A DNA stretch of 64,000 bases from assembly GCA_030425385.1 (NCBI GenBank), contig JAUIAH010000015.1:62001-126000 (forward strand), given 5' to 3'. The notes under the pieces are model-generated. The model searched no databases. It was not told the origin of the DNA and was given only the letters and a program-made list of their open reading frames with translations. Both the position numbers and the translations under genes were made by a program. The stretch is from Verrucomicrobiia bacterium. GTDB lineage: Bacteria > Verrucomicrobiota > Verrucomicrobiia > Verrucomicrobiales > DEV007. The first letter of the stretch is position 1. The number at the start of each line of letters is the position of its first letter. This document shows positions 9,150 through 17,235 of this stretch, in pieces.

Positions 9150-9177
9150 GTTGAAAGAGGGAACAACCCTCTGCAAC
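9150..9177 (+). terminator. Hairpin after the ABC-F gene
   Basis: AGAGGG (9156-9161) pairs with CCCTCT (9167-9172), reinforced by the outer pair GTTG/CAAC with a small internal bulge. It starts 44 bp after the ABC-F stop. No T-run follows. Confidence 0.5.
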
Positions 9178-9180
9178 TCG

Positions 9181-9453
9181 ATGGCCATCACTCAGCAACA
9201 AACGCCTTCATTCTTCGAAACGCGCCGCAAGGAATTGCGCCGAGACCGTTACCTCACACGGCTGCACCGCCAGCCTCTCATGACGCAAACGCGCCGGGCA
9301 CGCTTCGAGGCCATCGAACATCACGGCAACGCCCTCGGCCGAGGCCAAGGCATCGAATTCTACGACTGCATCGCTGAAGAACGCGGTGTCGAGAACGCTC
9401 ATCGGCCACAGCCCATGCCCGTGGCACAATTGCTAGAGCGTTGTCTCAAGTAG
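9181..9453 (+). CDS. Small hypothetical protein, doubtful
   Basis: An open frame of 90 codons (start ATG at 9181) giving a basic, Arg-rich N-terminal half (FFETRRKELRRDRYLTRLHR) and a more acidic C-terminal half. Codon use looks like that of neighbouring genes, but no ribosome-binding site or known domain is visible. It sits between the ABC-F terminator and the left copy of a 61-bp repeat, so it could be a remnant left at the edge of an insertion. A 73-codon frame on the opposite strand covers the same bases; neither is secure. Confidence 0.3.
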   Translation: MAITQQQTPSFFETRRKELRRDRYLTRLHRQPLMTQTRRARFEAIEHHGNALGRGQGIEFYDCIAEERGVENAHRPQPMPVAQLLERCLK

Positions 9454-9492
9454 CCCTTGTCTATCCAGACGCGAAAACCTGGCTCAAAGCGC

Positions 9493-9553
9493 CGTCTCTC
9501 TCGACGCCCGCGGCAATGTCCAGGCACTCACCGCTCCATAGCCGGAGCCGGTG
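9493..9553. repeat. Left copy of a 61-bp imperfect direct repeat
   Basis: This segment matches 11903-11963 at 56 of 61 positions, with the last 23 bases (9531-9553) identical. Similarity stops abruptly on both sides. With the right copy it brackets an AT-rich three-gene module; the offset between copies is exactly 2410 bp. It looks like an attachment-site-type duplication, with the right copy inside the 3' end of the nitrilase gene. Confidence 0.75.
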
Positions 9554-9608
9554 ATCAGCTAGACTTGTTCCAAGACATTCGGTAATGTTAGCATTTCTTG
9601 GAGCTGTC

Positions 9609-10106
9609 ATGCATCCGAACCAACATAAAGAAGAATTTAGCAGGGCTTACGTGAGAGCTGTCGCGTCAGTCGCTGGCGTCAAAGTGTCGACCGATGACGT
9701 CGACGACGATAGCATTGATCTCAAGCTTGAGCGGTCCGGGCAATGCTCACCAAAGCTCGATCTTCAATTGAAGTGCACCACAGACATCATTCCAAAGGAG
9801 GGTGATCTTTCCTTCGTATTGAAATTGAAGAACTATGACGATTTGCGGAGACCAACCCTAGCTCCCAGATGGCTGGTCGTACTTTTCGTCCCAGATGACG
9901 CTGCCAATTGGCTCGAATGTTCCCCTGATCAGCTCATCCTCCGCCATTGCGCTTGGTGGACTTCGCTGGCCGGTGCCGACGAATCAGACAACAGAACCTC
10001 CGTGACAGTGAAGTTGCCACGTGCCAATGTATTTACGCCGCAAGCCGTGACCGCCAAACTGGATGAAATCACGTCTCACTTTCGCCCTGCTAGTCACACA
10101 GCATGA
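9609..10106 (+). CDS. DUF4365 protein, PD-(D/E)xK nuclease-like
   Basis: The 165-residue product starts with NQHKEEFSRAYVRAVASVAG and continues to DDSIDLKLE and PKLDLQLKCT, the conserved features of DUF4365 proteins. Asp37, Asp51, Gln53 and Lys55 fit a D...D-x-Q-x-K arrangement like the catalytic core of PD-(D/E)xK nucleases; the catalytic reading is inference. DUF4365 domains are found in restriction and other defence contexts. I chose ATG 9609 over ATG 9585 because GGAG at 9600-9603 lies 5 bases upstream of it. The stop overlaps the next start as ATGA, implying translational coupling. AT-rich and repeat-flanked, it looks horizontally acquired. Confidence 0.75.
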   Translation: MHPNQHKEEFSRAYVRAVASVAGVKVSTDDVDDDSIDLKLERSGQCSPKLDLQLKCTTDIIPKEGDLSFVLKLKNYDDLRRPTLAPRWLVVLFVPDDAANWLECSPDQLILRHCAWWTSLAGADESDNRTSVTVKLPRANVFTPQAVTAKLDEITSHFRPASHTA

Positions 10107-11236
10107 GAGCCCGCATCATTGACCGCAACGTCCTCGAAAGCTTCAGCCCCGCTGAGGTCGTTGCCTACTTGCGCTCACAAGGTTGGATCTTGCAGGGCTT
10201 TTGGAAAGAAGACGCAAGCGTTTGGGCTCACGAGGGCACGACCGAACAAATCGTTGTTCCAATTGATGAATCACTAGCGGACTACCCTCACCGAATGGCA
10301 GAAGTATTGGGATCACTCGAGCGTTTGGAGAAGAGATCTCAGCTTGAGATTGCTCGGGACTTGGTGGTTGCCAATGTGGATGTCTTCCGACTACGGCTCT
10401 GCTCACCCTCCATTGATGATGGCAGTGTGTCCATCGAAGAAGGAGTAGCTTTGTTTACCAATGCAAGGGACATGCTCCAAGCGGCAGCTCGCGCAACGGT
10501 AGCCCCTAAAGCCTATTATCGAAGCCGTCTGCCAATTGAAGCCGAAGGCTACATGGACCGCGTTCGATTGGGACAAACAGAGCACGGAAGCTATGTCGTG
10601 ACCGTATTGTGCCCAATCACACCCGAACTCAACTATGACGGTGATTGGGCCGAAGGCGTTGGCGACCCATATGAACGCCGGGTGACCAGCACACTAGCAA
10701 ATGCCGTGATTGAATTAGGCCAAGCATCCCGTGAAGCCATGTTACAATCGAATCTACGCTCCTTCGAAAGCCGCATACCTCAGGGAGTAAGCGCCAACCT
10801 CTGTGACGCCGTGGCGCGCATTGGGGACCTCATGGAAGATGGACGGCTAGAGTTCGACTTTTCATGGTCACGAACGCGCCGTCCTCCCAAACTCCGAATG
10901 AATCGCGTAACCATCTCATACGATTCCTTTCCAATTCTCAAAGAAGCTGCACGATTGTTAAAAGAGACCTCCTGGGACGACGACTTCGAGCTGAGTGGTC
11001 CAATCATCCGCCTCGATAGCACGAATACCAGCGAAGGCGGCGAGATCCTTGTACAAGCCATGGTCGATGAACGGCCACGGAAAGTGAGAATGCGACTAGA
11101 TGCCGACAAGTATCAGATGGCTCTCTCAGCACATCAGAACGATCAAGACATCCGTTGCGAGGGACGCTTAGAGAGAGAAGGGCGCAATGTAATCCTCAAA
11201 GCTCCACGCCGATTTATGGTGGAGAAAGAAGAGTAG
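10103..11236 (+). CDS. Unknown partner protein of the DUF4365 module
   Basis: A 377-residue soluble protein with no signal peptide, membrane helix, P-loop or nuclease motif that I recognise. The N-terminal 100 residues (SPAEVVAYLRSQGW, then IVVPIDESLADYPHRMAEVL) look like a small alpha/beta unit. The middle is helical and the last 110 residues are beta-rich (FELSGPIIRLDS, RKVRMRLDADKYQMAL). The start ATG overlaps the DUF4365 stop by 4 bases, and its stop overlaps a GTG start of the next gene, so the three proteins are made from one message and probably work together. By position it is a candidate sensor, effector or specificity subunit; no function is claimed. Confidence 0.7.
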   Translation: MRARIIDRNVLESFSPAEVVAYLRSQGWILQGFWKEDASVWAHEGTTEQIVVPIDESLADYPHRMAEVLGSLERLEKRSQLEIARDLVVANVDVFRLRLCSPSIDDGSVSIEEGVALFTNARDMLQAAARATVAPKAYYRSRLPIEAEGYMDRVRLGQTEHGSYVVTVLCPITPELNYDGDWAEGVGDPYERRVTSTLANAVIELGQASREAMLQSNLRSFESRIPQGVSANLCDAVARIGDLMEDGRLEFDFSWSRTRRPPKLRMNRVTISYDSFPILKEAARLLKETSWDDDFELSGPIIRLDSTNTSEGGEILVQAMVDERPRKVRMRLDADKYQMALSAHQNDQDIRCEGRLEREGRNVILKAPRRFMVEKEE

Positions 11237-11772
11237 TGATCCAGTCAATTGCAGCCACCTCGGGAGAGACGGCAGACTCGACAGGCCCAAAGATTTGTGT
11301 CGGTATCAGCCGCAGGAGGGCCTGGGGATTTGCGATAGTCGCATGTGGCGGGGCTCTTATTGGGGTCCTCATGGGGCTCGATGGTCTCTGGATAGGGTAC
11401 GCAGTCACCATACTATTATCGCTGGTTGGAATGCTGTTGTTCGTAGCTCCTATAATTCCACGATTCCAGTTACAGCTCACCTCAAAAGGATTCACGTATG
11501 GCAACCTTCGACGCATACACTGTATTCAATGGAGTGAAGTAGAAGCATTTCGAGTGTTCTATCATAGATCCTCACAATCAAGACCTCAGATAGTTTGGAA
11601 CTTCAAGCGTCCAGCTGAAAGACCTCATATCCAGTCAACCATTGCATTCAACCAGAAGTACGGCGCATATGATGCCCAGCTGCCAAACTTATACAAACTC
11701 AATGCTGACCAACTACTGCAATTGCTTGAGTCTTATCGATCCCAATTCACAGACTCGACTGATGATCAATAA
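11236..11772 (+). CDS. Membrane protein with two TM helices and a PH-like domain
   Basis: The 178-residue product from GTG 11236 has two transmembrane helices at about residues 28-75 (WGFAIVACGGALIGVLMGL, then YAVTILLSLVGMLLFVAP). A cytoplasmic beta-rich part with TSKGFTYGNLRRIHCIQWSEVEAF follows, resembling bacterial PH-like (DUF) domains, and then a final helix. The frame is open further upstream to 11155, but the GTG shares one base with the previous stop and is preceded by GGAGAAAG, so I prefer it. It is the third gene of the DUF4365 module; a membrane partner is common in defence operons, but a role here is inference. It is the most AT-rich gene of the window. Confidence 0.65.
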   Translation: MIQSIAATSGETADSTGPKICVGISRRRAWGFAIVACGGALIGVLMGLDGLWIGYAVTILLSLVGMLLFVAPIIPRFQLQLTSKGFTYGNLRRIHCIQWSEVEAFRVFYHRSSQSRPQIVWNFKRPAERPHIQSTIAFNQKYGAYDAQLPNLYKLNADQLLQLLESYRSQFTDSTDDQ

Positions 11773-11902
11773 CACTTCTTGGGATATTGATAGACTCATA
11801 TAGCAACGATCCCCCTGGATGCTTGGTTCTAAAGAGGGGCACACCATTGGCTTCCACTCATGTCTCACACCTTGAATCTTGAATCATATTTGTTGTCTTC
11901 AT
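11773..11902. other. AT-rich intergenic end of the cassette
   Basis: This 130-bp gap between the third module gene and the right repeat copy has no credible ORF. A weak CCCCCT...AGAGGGG pairing near 11811-11840 could be a terminator for the module. Nothing else is visible. Confidence 0.3.
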
Positions 11903-11963
11903 CGTCTCGCTCAACGCCCGCAGCAACGTCCAGACACTCACCGCTCCATAGCCGGAGCCGGTG
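11903..11963. repeat. Right copy of the 61-bp direct repeat, overlapping the nitrilase 3' end
   Basis: It is the partner of 9493-9553. It contains the stop codon (11938-11940) and last coding bases of the minus-strand nitrilase gene, so the gene remains intact. Confidence 0.75.
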
Positions 11964-12741
11964 TGATTTCGACTAACAACAACGCCTCTTCTCCATAAGG
12001 CCCAGTCAACAGCGGGTGCCCATCTGGCCCCATCACCAGTGAATGGCCGATGCACGCGTGCCCAGCCCAGGGACCACATTCCACCACCCCAACATTGCTA
12101 CAACCCGCGATCACGAGCGATGATTCCTTGCAGACGGGTGCGTAGCTATCTCGCCAAAGCCCTCCATAAGGCGTGGCTTCATGATCGAAATCCGGAGGAA
12201 CGGCCCAAGCACAAGGAGAAAGGATCACGCTCGCTCCCATCGCCGCCAATGCACGACTGATGGCCAGGTGCTCTGCAAATCCATCAGCACAGATCATGAG
12301 CCCTATCCTTCCCAAGGCAGTATCCACCACCTGTAAACGCGTTCCTCTATCATAACACGCATGCGCAATCGTCAATTCGTGAATCTTGCGATGCTGAAGG
12401 AGGCAGTTTCCCGCATCATCTATCAATACGGCGGCATTGTAGACCTTTCCATCCCGACCACGCTCCACCAATCCGGCCGCAAGGAAGACACCTAGCGCTT
12501 TCGCTACCGCACTCAACTCCTGACAGGTCTCGCCATCCGGAATGTTCTCTGCCAACGCATGACACGACGGATGCGTCCAACCCAGATTCAGGGCTTCCGG
12601 CAGCAGAATCACCCGTGCCCCTCGCCTCGCCAGCTCATGCACCGCTGCCACCGCCCGCGCACGGTTCGCCTCTGGCGCCCCGCCTTCCACCAGGATCTGG
12701 CCCAGCCCGAGAAGGAAGGGAGAATCATGCTGTCTTATCAT
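11938..12741 (-). CDS. Carbon-nitrogen hydrolase (nitrilase superfamily)
   Basis: A 267-residue cytoplasmic enzyme with the full Glu-Lys-Cys triad of the nitrilase superfamily: Glu49 in ILLPEALNLGW, Lys119 in LLQHRKIHEL and Cys151 in LMICADGF. The family hydrolyses amides, nitriles or carbamoyl groups; the substrate cannot be told from sequence. The gene starts 4 bp after the sialidase-like stop, so the two form an operon. Its 3' end carries one copy of the 61-bp repeat and may be the insertion site of the neighbouring cassette. Confidence 0.88.
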   Translation of the reverse strand: MIRQHDSPFLLGLGQILVEGGAPEANRARAVAAVHELARRGARVILLPEALNLGWTHPSCHALAENIPDGETCQELSAVAKALGVFLAAGLVERGRDGKVYNAAVLIDDAGNCLLQHRKIHELTIAHACYDRGTRLQVVDTALGRIGLMICADGFAEHLAISRALAAMGASVILSPCAWAVPPDFDHEATPYGGLWRDSYAPVCKESSLVIAGCSNVGVVECGPWAGHACIGHSLVMGPDGHPLLTGPYGEEALLLVEITPAPAMER

Positions 12742-12745
12742 CTGC

Positions 12746-13891
12746 TCACGATGTTAGTGCCCAACGAGCTTGACGCAACACAGCTCGAGGCGACTCCGCA
12801 CGCTGCTCATACCAAACAGTCAACAGTAGGCCTCCGCCGAGGTCGACCGTCGATGGGTAGCCCAGGTCACCGTTCACGCCATCGGCCGACAGCGTGATGG
12901 CTGGTCCCCAATGCATGCCCCCATCGTCACTGACACGCGCTTGGTTCCCGTAGGGCGGACGACGGTAGGAGTAGCTCATTACCAAGCGCCCATCCCCCAG
13001 TCGGAGCAAATGGGAGGGCAATCCCCACACCCCAATCGCATGCGGCTCACTCCACGTCTTGCCACCATCCGATGACTCACATTGCAACGTCTCTCCGGCA
13101 TTTGTCTTGTTATGATTCCTTATGTGAACGATCACACGACCATCGGCCGTCTCCACACCGTGCAATTCGTGGTAGTCCGCGTAGTGATCTCCTTTCCGCG
13201 TAGGAATCTCTGCCAACCACTGCCACGTTTCCCCATCGTCGCTCGACACACACACCCCGACCTTCTTCTCTTCCGACCATAGCATTTTTCCAGGGTAAAG
13301 AAGGCGCCCATCCGAAAGCTGGATGGGTCCGTGGGGACTGTTCACCGGAACCCGGTACGCGCGCGAGAAGGTCGCTCCCGCATCCGTAGACCGCAGCATC
13401 CAGGTTCCCAACGCCTCTTGACGCGCTTCTTCATTCAAACGCTGATGCACCGCTTGCCAGCGCCTCCCGGTCTCACCCGCTTTCTTCGTCAGCGACGGCT
13501 CATACGCCAGTGACGAGAACGTGGTCACGAGAATCGTTCCCGCTGCCGTCTCTAACACGCCCGCATCGCGATCATCAATGGGCCCATCGTGGATCACCCG
13601 AGGGAACGTCCACGTCTCCCCACCATCACGTGATCGCATCCATTCCACCCTCCCAAAGGGACAAACATGGCTTTCTCGACCTCCCGAATACACTAACATC
13701 AACTCACCACTTGCTCGCCGCGCTACGGTGGGCCATCCATGATACCGCTCTGGCAATTGGCTAATCACCTTGAGATCCTCCACCGCGCCTGGGAGGTCCT
13801 CCGCCCTCACGGCACTATCAGAAGCACACCCAACCACTGCCAAGGTGGAAGACTTGAGAAACGCACGGCGCGAGCTGTGAGAACCATTCAT
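12746..13891 (-). CDS. Exported sialidase-fold protein with Asp-box repeats
   Basis: A 381-residue protein with a twin-arginine type signal (SRRAFLK at residues 7-13) and a Cys near the end of the signal region. It contains at least five Asp-box type motifs: SRDGGETW, STDAGATF, SSDDGETW, SSDGGKTW and SDDGGMHW. This is the six-bladed exo-sialidase/BNR fold. PVC bacteria carry many such proteins, and true sialidase activity is not assured; I cannot point to the arginine triad with certainty. It is the first gene of an operon with the nitrilase and diverges from the exported protein at 13967 across 75 bp. Confidence 0.82.
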   Translation of the reverse strand: MNGSHSSRRAFLKSSTLAVVGCASDSAVRAEDLPGAVEDLKVISQLPERYHGWPTVARRASGELMLVYSGGRESHVCPFGRVEWMRSRDGGETWTFPRVIHDGPIDDRDAGVLETAAGTILVTTFSSLAYEPSLTKKAGETGRRWQAVHQRLNEEARQEALGTWMLRSTDAGATFSRAYRVPVNSPHGPIQLSDGRLLYPGKMLWSEEKKVGVCVSSDDGETWQWLAEIPTRKGDHYADYHELHGVETADGRVIVHIRNHNKTNAGETLQCESSDGGKTWSEPHAIGVWGLPSHLLRLGDGRLVMSYSYRRPPYGNQARVSDDGGMHWGPAITLSADGVNGDLGYPSTVDLGGGLLLTVWYEQRAESPRAVLRQARWALTS

Positions 13892-13966
13892 AGGCGCATC
13901 ACATCACGAAGGGAAACGCCTGTCGAGCCAGGGTTTCCGCCCCGTCATTCCTGCCCTAGGGTGGGC

Positions 13967-14500
13967 ATGGATATTATGAAAGGCCTCTTCTTCGTGCTTT
14001 GGCTAGGCACTTCCCTGATCGCCCAGGCAGAATCAGCAGGCGCCGCCACCTCAACACCCAAACTCCTCCTGCGCATGGTGAATGCTTTGGAAAACTCCAC
14101 GATCAAGCGTTTGAGATCGTGCCTTTCTGATCAAGAGAACACCTCCTACCACATGACGAAGATCGCCCATCTCGGGATGGTGCCCCGAGACGGCAACACC
14201 TATCCACTCGCCAAAGCCACGTTCCTGCGCTCTTCGCCGAAGGGACGGGACACGCCACCGGCCCGCGGACACACCTTTCTCATTCTGTTCGGCTCTGACT
14301 TCTCTATCGTTTCCCACGCGCAAACCATCGATGACGACTATCATGTGGAGAAGAATCTGCTCAAAGTCGGTCAGCAGGTCATCGCCGACTTCAACTCGCG
14401 CGATCCACGCATCCGCTACCGCGGTTGGCTTGTGGGATCGAGCTTTCTCTCCTACCCCTTCTCCGATAAGATCTCAGAGTCAGAATGGAACGGACAGTAA
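13967..14500 (+). CDS. Exported protein of unknown function
   Basis: A 177-residue protein with a clear signal peptide (MKGLFFVLWLGTSLIAQAES) and no known domain. The frame is open back to 13739, but that part runs antisense through the sialidase gene. AGGG five bases before ATG 13967 supports this start; ATG 13976 is an alternative. The mature part contains TFLILFGSDFSIVSHAQTID and ends with a GWLVGSSFLSYPF motif. The stop overlaps an upstream start of the next gene, so the two are probably co-transcribed. Confidence 0.65.
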   Translation: MDIMKGLFFVLWLGTSLIAQAESAGAATSTPKLLLRMVNALENSTIKRLRSCLSDQENTSYHMTKIAHLGMVPRDGNTYPLAKATFLRSSPKGRDTPPARGHTFLILFGSDFSIVSHAQTIDDDYHVEKNLLKVGQQVIADFNSRDPRIRYRGWLVGSSFLSYPFSDKISESEWNGQ

Positions 14501-14517
14501 GAAGCACTTTCATTCAA

Positions 14518-16047
14518 ATGATAGGCAGACTCACATTCGTCTCAATAATCTTCTCTATCCTCGCCCTTCTAGGATGCGACAACGAATCTCAATGGAGGAA
14601 GGCCGACAGCCATTGGATCCGAAAGTTTGATCACATTGCTCCTCTCGATCGGCGGCAATGGGAAGATCTCATGGGAGTGGGTCCTATGATGACCCGTTCG
14701 CAGCTACAGATTGAGACCACAGAAGTCCATCCCATTTCTAACAAAGACGCTCTAAAACTATGGGACAACCTCGTGAGAACGGGAGCAATCACGACAGACA
14801 CGGGATACCGCAGTCATTTTATCGACGGCGAATTCAGCCCCTTCACTCGGCACCGGATCGTCTTCACCGATAAGAGCACCGAGGCTACTAAAGCTAGGAA
14901 ATCGACGCGTTCCTCGTTACCGGTCAACCGACTTCCGTCCGCCAGTGACCTCACTTCCCTCGGGCTCAACCTCGAGATCATCGCCTACGGGTGTGAGACG
15001 CCAAGTGGTTGGGACACCCAATTCTACGATCGTCTTGGGCAACCCACGGAGTCCCCTCCGTTCCCAGTCCACAACCTTCCTCCATTCGACTTCAGGCATC
15101 GCGGCCTGCCTTCTTTAGGACTTTATTTCACTAAATCAGATACCAGCCCGATTGAATCCCTTCAGAAGATCACTCTGTTTGATTCCCATTCCAAAGCACT
15201 TTTGGATAGAACCGCTTTAGGAGAATCCGAGGAACATCAAGAGGTCAATCTACGAGCCCATTTCTCTAGCTTTCCAGTGTTTCATAACACATTGATCGAT
15301 GTCGTGCTCGACTATCGTTCCTCCGTGGGCACAACCAACACAGTAGTTGCCCCGGCAGAAGTGGGCCCAGTCTTCGACGATGGAGAAGGATCCGTGCTCG
15401 CCTGCATGGCGAAGGGAAATCCGCTGGTCATGAAAAGCTGGATGGAAGCAGACGCATGGGGAGCCTTCGTCTCTGAATCGCAAACAATGTTATCTCACGT
15501 TTCTCCTGGATTCTATTTCGAAACATGGCCGCATGGCCACACCGAGGCCTTCTCGATCGCGTTCCTCGCCAAAGACAAGAGCAGCGTGATTTCTTCGCAC
15601 CGAAGACATGACCTTGGTGAGCCGCATCAATTGCTCTATTGCGTGAATGACCCGACCGACTTTGATCGTGTTTGCTACTTTAGAATCCAGCACAGCTCCA
15701 ACCACCAACGCATCACCTTTCCTATCAACACGGCGTGGCTACCGTCGCTTCCGACGAGCGGCGATCTCTTCGACGCTCTGTTGCCGTTCGCAACGATTTC
15801 GGATCGGCGATTCACCGATTGGTTCATGGCTCCTATAGCTCAAATTCGTTTGGAGGGCCCTCGACACAAGTTGAACCATGGCAACCTATCAGCCATCCCA
15901 CGAGACGCGGAAAGCAAGACCTTTGTGAACATTACGGTTCGTGAAGCACTTGAGCAGCATCTCAAAGAGCAATATCCCCATGGCACGGCCGTTTATGACT
16001 CCAAGCAGGCAACGCTCAGAGTCATTCAAGGCGAACCACCGAGCTAG
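14518..16047 (+). CDS. Large lipoprotein of unknown function with STN-like C-terminus
   Basis: About 509 residues, beginning with a lipoprotein signal whose lipobox is ALLGC, giving an N-terminal lipidated Cys. An earlier ATG at 14485 is in frame, but the lipobox distance favours 14518. The body has no domain I recognise. The last 50 residues (FVNITVREALEQHLKEQY, then AVYDSKQATLRVIQ) resemble the short secretin/TonB N-terminal type domain. It follows the small exported protein and may form a two-gene envelope unit with it. Gene calling is secure; function is unknown. Confidence 0.65.
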   Translation: MIGRLTFVSIIFSILALLGCDNESQWRKADSHWIRKFDHIAPLDRRQWEDLMGVGPMMTRSQLQIETTEVHPISNKDALKLWDNLVRTGAITTDTGYRSHFIDGEFSPFTRHRIVFTDKSTEATKARKSTRSSLPVNRLPSASDLTSLGLNLEIIAYGCETPSGWDTQFYDRLGQPTESPPFPVHNLPPFDFRHRGLPSLGLYFTKSDTSPIESLQKITLFDSHSKALLDRTALGESEEHQEVNLRAHFSSFPVFHNTLIDVVLDYRSSVGTTNTVVAPAEVGPVFDDGEGSVLACMAKGNPLVMKSWMEADAWGAFVSESQTMLSHVSPGFYFETWPHGHTEAFSIAFLAKDKSSVISSHRRHDLGEPHQLLYCVNDPTDFDRVCYFRIQHSSNHQRITFPINTAWLPSLPTSGDLFDALLPFATISDRRFTDWFMAPIAQIRLEGPRHKLNHGNLSAIPRDAESKTFVNITVREALEQHLKEQYPHGTAVYDSKQATLRVIQGEPPS

Positions 16048-16099
16048 AAGTTCAATAACATGCACAAATTTGGCGGAGGAAATCGCTATCCTCGTTGTC

Positions 16100-16330
16100 A
16101 TGTCTATCCATCAACGCACGTGCTCGTCCTGTGGATCATCATCTCTCGAGCCCGGAACGGTGCAATCCACGGGACGATTGCATTTCCGTCCGGCGAACAC
16201 CAAATTTCTGACCTTCGGCACCAATGAAGTTCGCATGGAAAGTCACCTTTGCATGGATTGCGGTCTGGTCATGCTCTCCGCAGATATGGAAAAGGCGGTG
16301 AAGCTTCTTGATCGGGTTAAAGCTTCTTAG
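16100..16330 (+). CDS. Small zinc-ribbon protein
   Basis: A 76-residue protein with two CxxC knuckles, CSSC near residue 8 and CMDC near residue 54, spaced as in zinc ribbons. Between them is a basic stretch (GRLHFRPANTKFLTFG). The frame is open upstream, but it overlaps the lipoprotein gene; ATG 16100 is the sensible start. Similar small zinc-ribbon proteins of unknown role are common in bacteria. It is convergent with the SDR gene. Confidence 0.6.
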   Translation: MSIHQRTCSSCGSSSLEPGTVQSTGRLHFRPANTKFLTFGTNEVRMESHLCMDCGLVMLSADMEKAVKLLDRVKAS

Positions 16331-16405
16331 CCACCTAGACATCATGGAATGACGGTTCTCCAGGCCTGTGCCACGGTCATACGGCCGGATCCTTCAACAA
16401 TCAGA

Positions 16406-16420
16406 AACCCCGATAGGGTT
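16406..16420. terminator. Weak convergent hairpin
   Basis: AACCC and GGGTT are separated by 5 bases, between the convergent zinc-ribbon and SDR genes, just before the SDR stop. It is short; call it possible only. Confidence 0.3.
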
Positions 16421-16423
16421 GGC

Positions 16424-17197
16424 TCAGATCGTCATGGAGGCGAAGCCGCCATCGACGATGAGTTCGGTGCCGGTGATGAAACTGCTAGCCTCATTGGAAG
16501 CGAGCAGCAGGGTGGCACCGATGAGTTCTTGAGCTTCACCAAAGCGCTTCATGGGCGTGTGCCCCATGATCTGGGCCACACGGTCCTCTGTGAGGACTTT
16601 GCGATTCTGTTCGGCGGGGAAGAATCCTGGCACGAGGAGATTGACCCGAATCTTGTGGGGCGCCCATTCACGGGCGAGATTCTTACTGAGGTTGTGCACC
16701 GCCGCCTTGGTCATCGAATAGGTGAAGACTCGCGAGAGCGGCGTCACTCCTGACATAGATCCTATATTGATGATGGAAGCCGGTATCTTATTGTCCAAGA
16801 AATAGGCTCCAAAGACTTGGCAGGCAACGAAAACCGCCTTGGTATTTGTTTGGAGGATGCGATCAAATTCTTCCTCCGGAATCTCCAAGAATGGGGTGGG
16901 CGAATTGATCCCAGCACCGTTGACGAGAATATCGATCTTCCCTGAACGCGCGACGACCTCATCCCGCAAGCTTTCCAAGCTCGCGCGGGCATTGACATCA
17001 GCACTGAGGAAATAGGCTTTCCCCCCGGCTTCCTTGATCGTTGCCAACCGAGCGGCAGCCTTCTCTTCGCTCCGACCGACGAGGACCACTTCAGCGCCAG
17101 CGGCAGCCAGCCCCTCAGCCATGGCGCCACAGAGCTCGCCCGTTCCGCCAATGACCACCGCGGTCTTGCCTTCTAATTGAAATAGATTTGCGTTCAT
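16424..17197 (-). CDS. SDR-family oxidoreductase, likely sugar-acid dehydrogenase
   Basis: A 257-residue short-chain dehydrogenase with the cofactor motif GGTGELCG (residues 17-24), NGAG (93-96) and the catalytic Ser147, Tyr160 and Lys164 (YSMTK). The C-terminal [13 protein letters not shown] is typical. It is 38 bp downstream of a KDG-type sugar kinase on the same strand, which suggests a role in uronate or aldonate breakdown, for example a mannonate/fructuronate or ketogluconate reductase. Which one cannot be decided here. Confidence 0.85.
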   Translation of the reverse strand: MNANLFQLEGKTAVVIGGTGELCGAMAEGLAAAGAEVVLVGRSEEKAAARLATIKEAGGKAYFLSADVNARASLESLRDEVVARSGKIDILVNGAGINSPTPFLEIPEEEFDRILQTNTKAVFVACQVFGAYFLDNKIPASIINIGSMSGVTPLSRVFTYSMTKAAVHNLSKNLAREWAPHKIRVNLLVPGFFPAEQNRKVLTEDRVAQIMGHTPMKRFGEAQELIGATLLLASNEASSFITGTELIVDGGFASMTI

Positions 17198-17235
17198 GAG
17201 ATGCGTGTTCGTGGATGTTGTTTGGGTTTCAGACC

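Larger units (their letters stand above)
9493..11963. mobile_element. Putative 2.4-kb integrated cassette (DUF4365 module)
   Basis: The segment is bounded by a 61-bp imperfect direct repeat and carries three same-strand, overlapping genes (DUF4365-type, unknown, membrane protein). Their base composition is clearly AT-richer than the surroundings: the third gene falls to about 40 % GC on lines I counted, while the nitrilase next door exceeds 60 %. The right repeat includes the stop codon and last 23 coding bases of a host gene, a common pattern for site-specific insertion at gene 3' ends. No integrase or transposase lies inside, so it would be non-autonomous or decayed. The mobile nature is inference. 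Confidence 0.5.

Noticed and set aside
9208-9429. Minus-strand 73-codon ORF before the DUF4365 cassette
   Set aside because: No ribosome-binding site or motif; overlaps an equally uncertain plus-strand frame.
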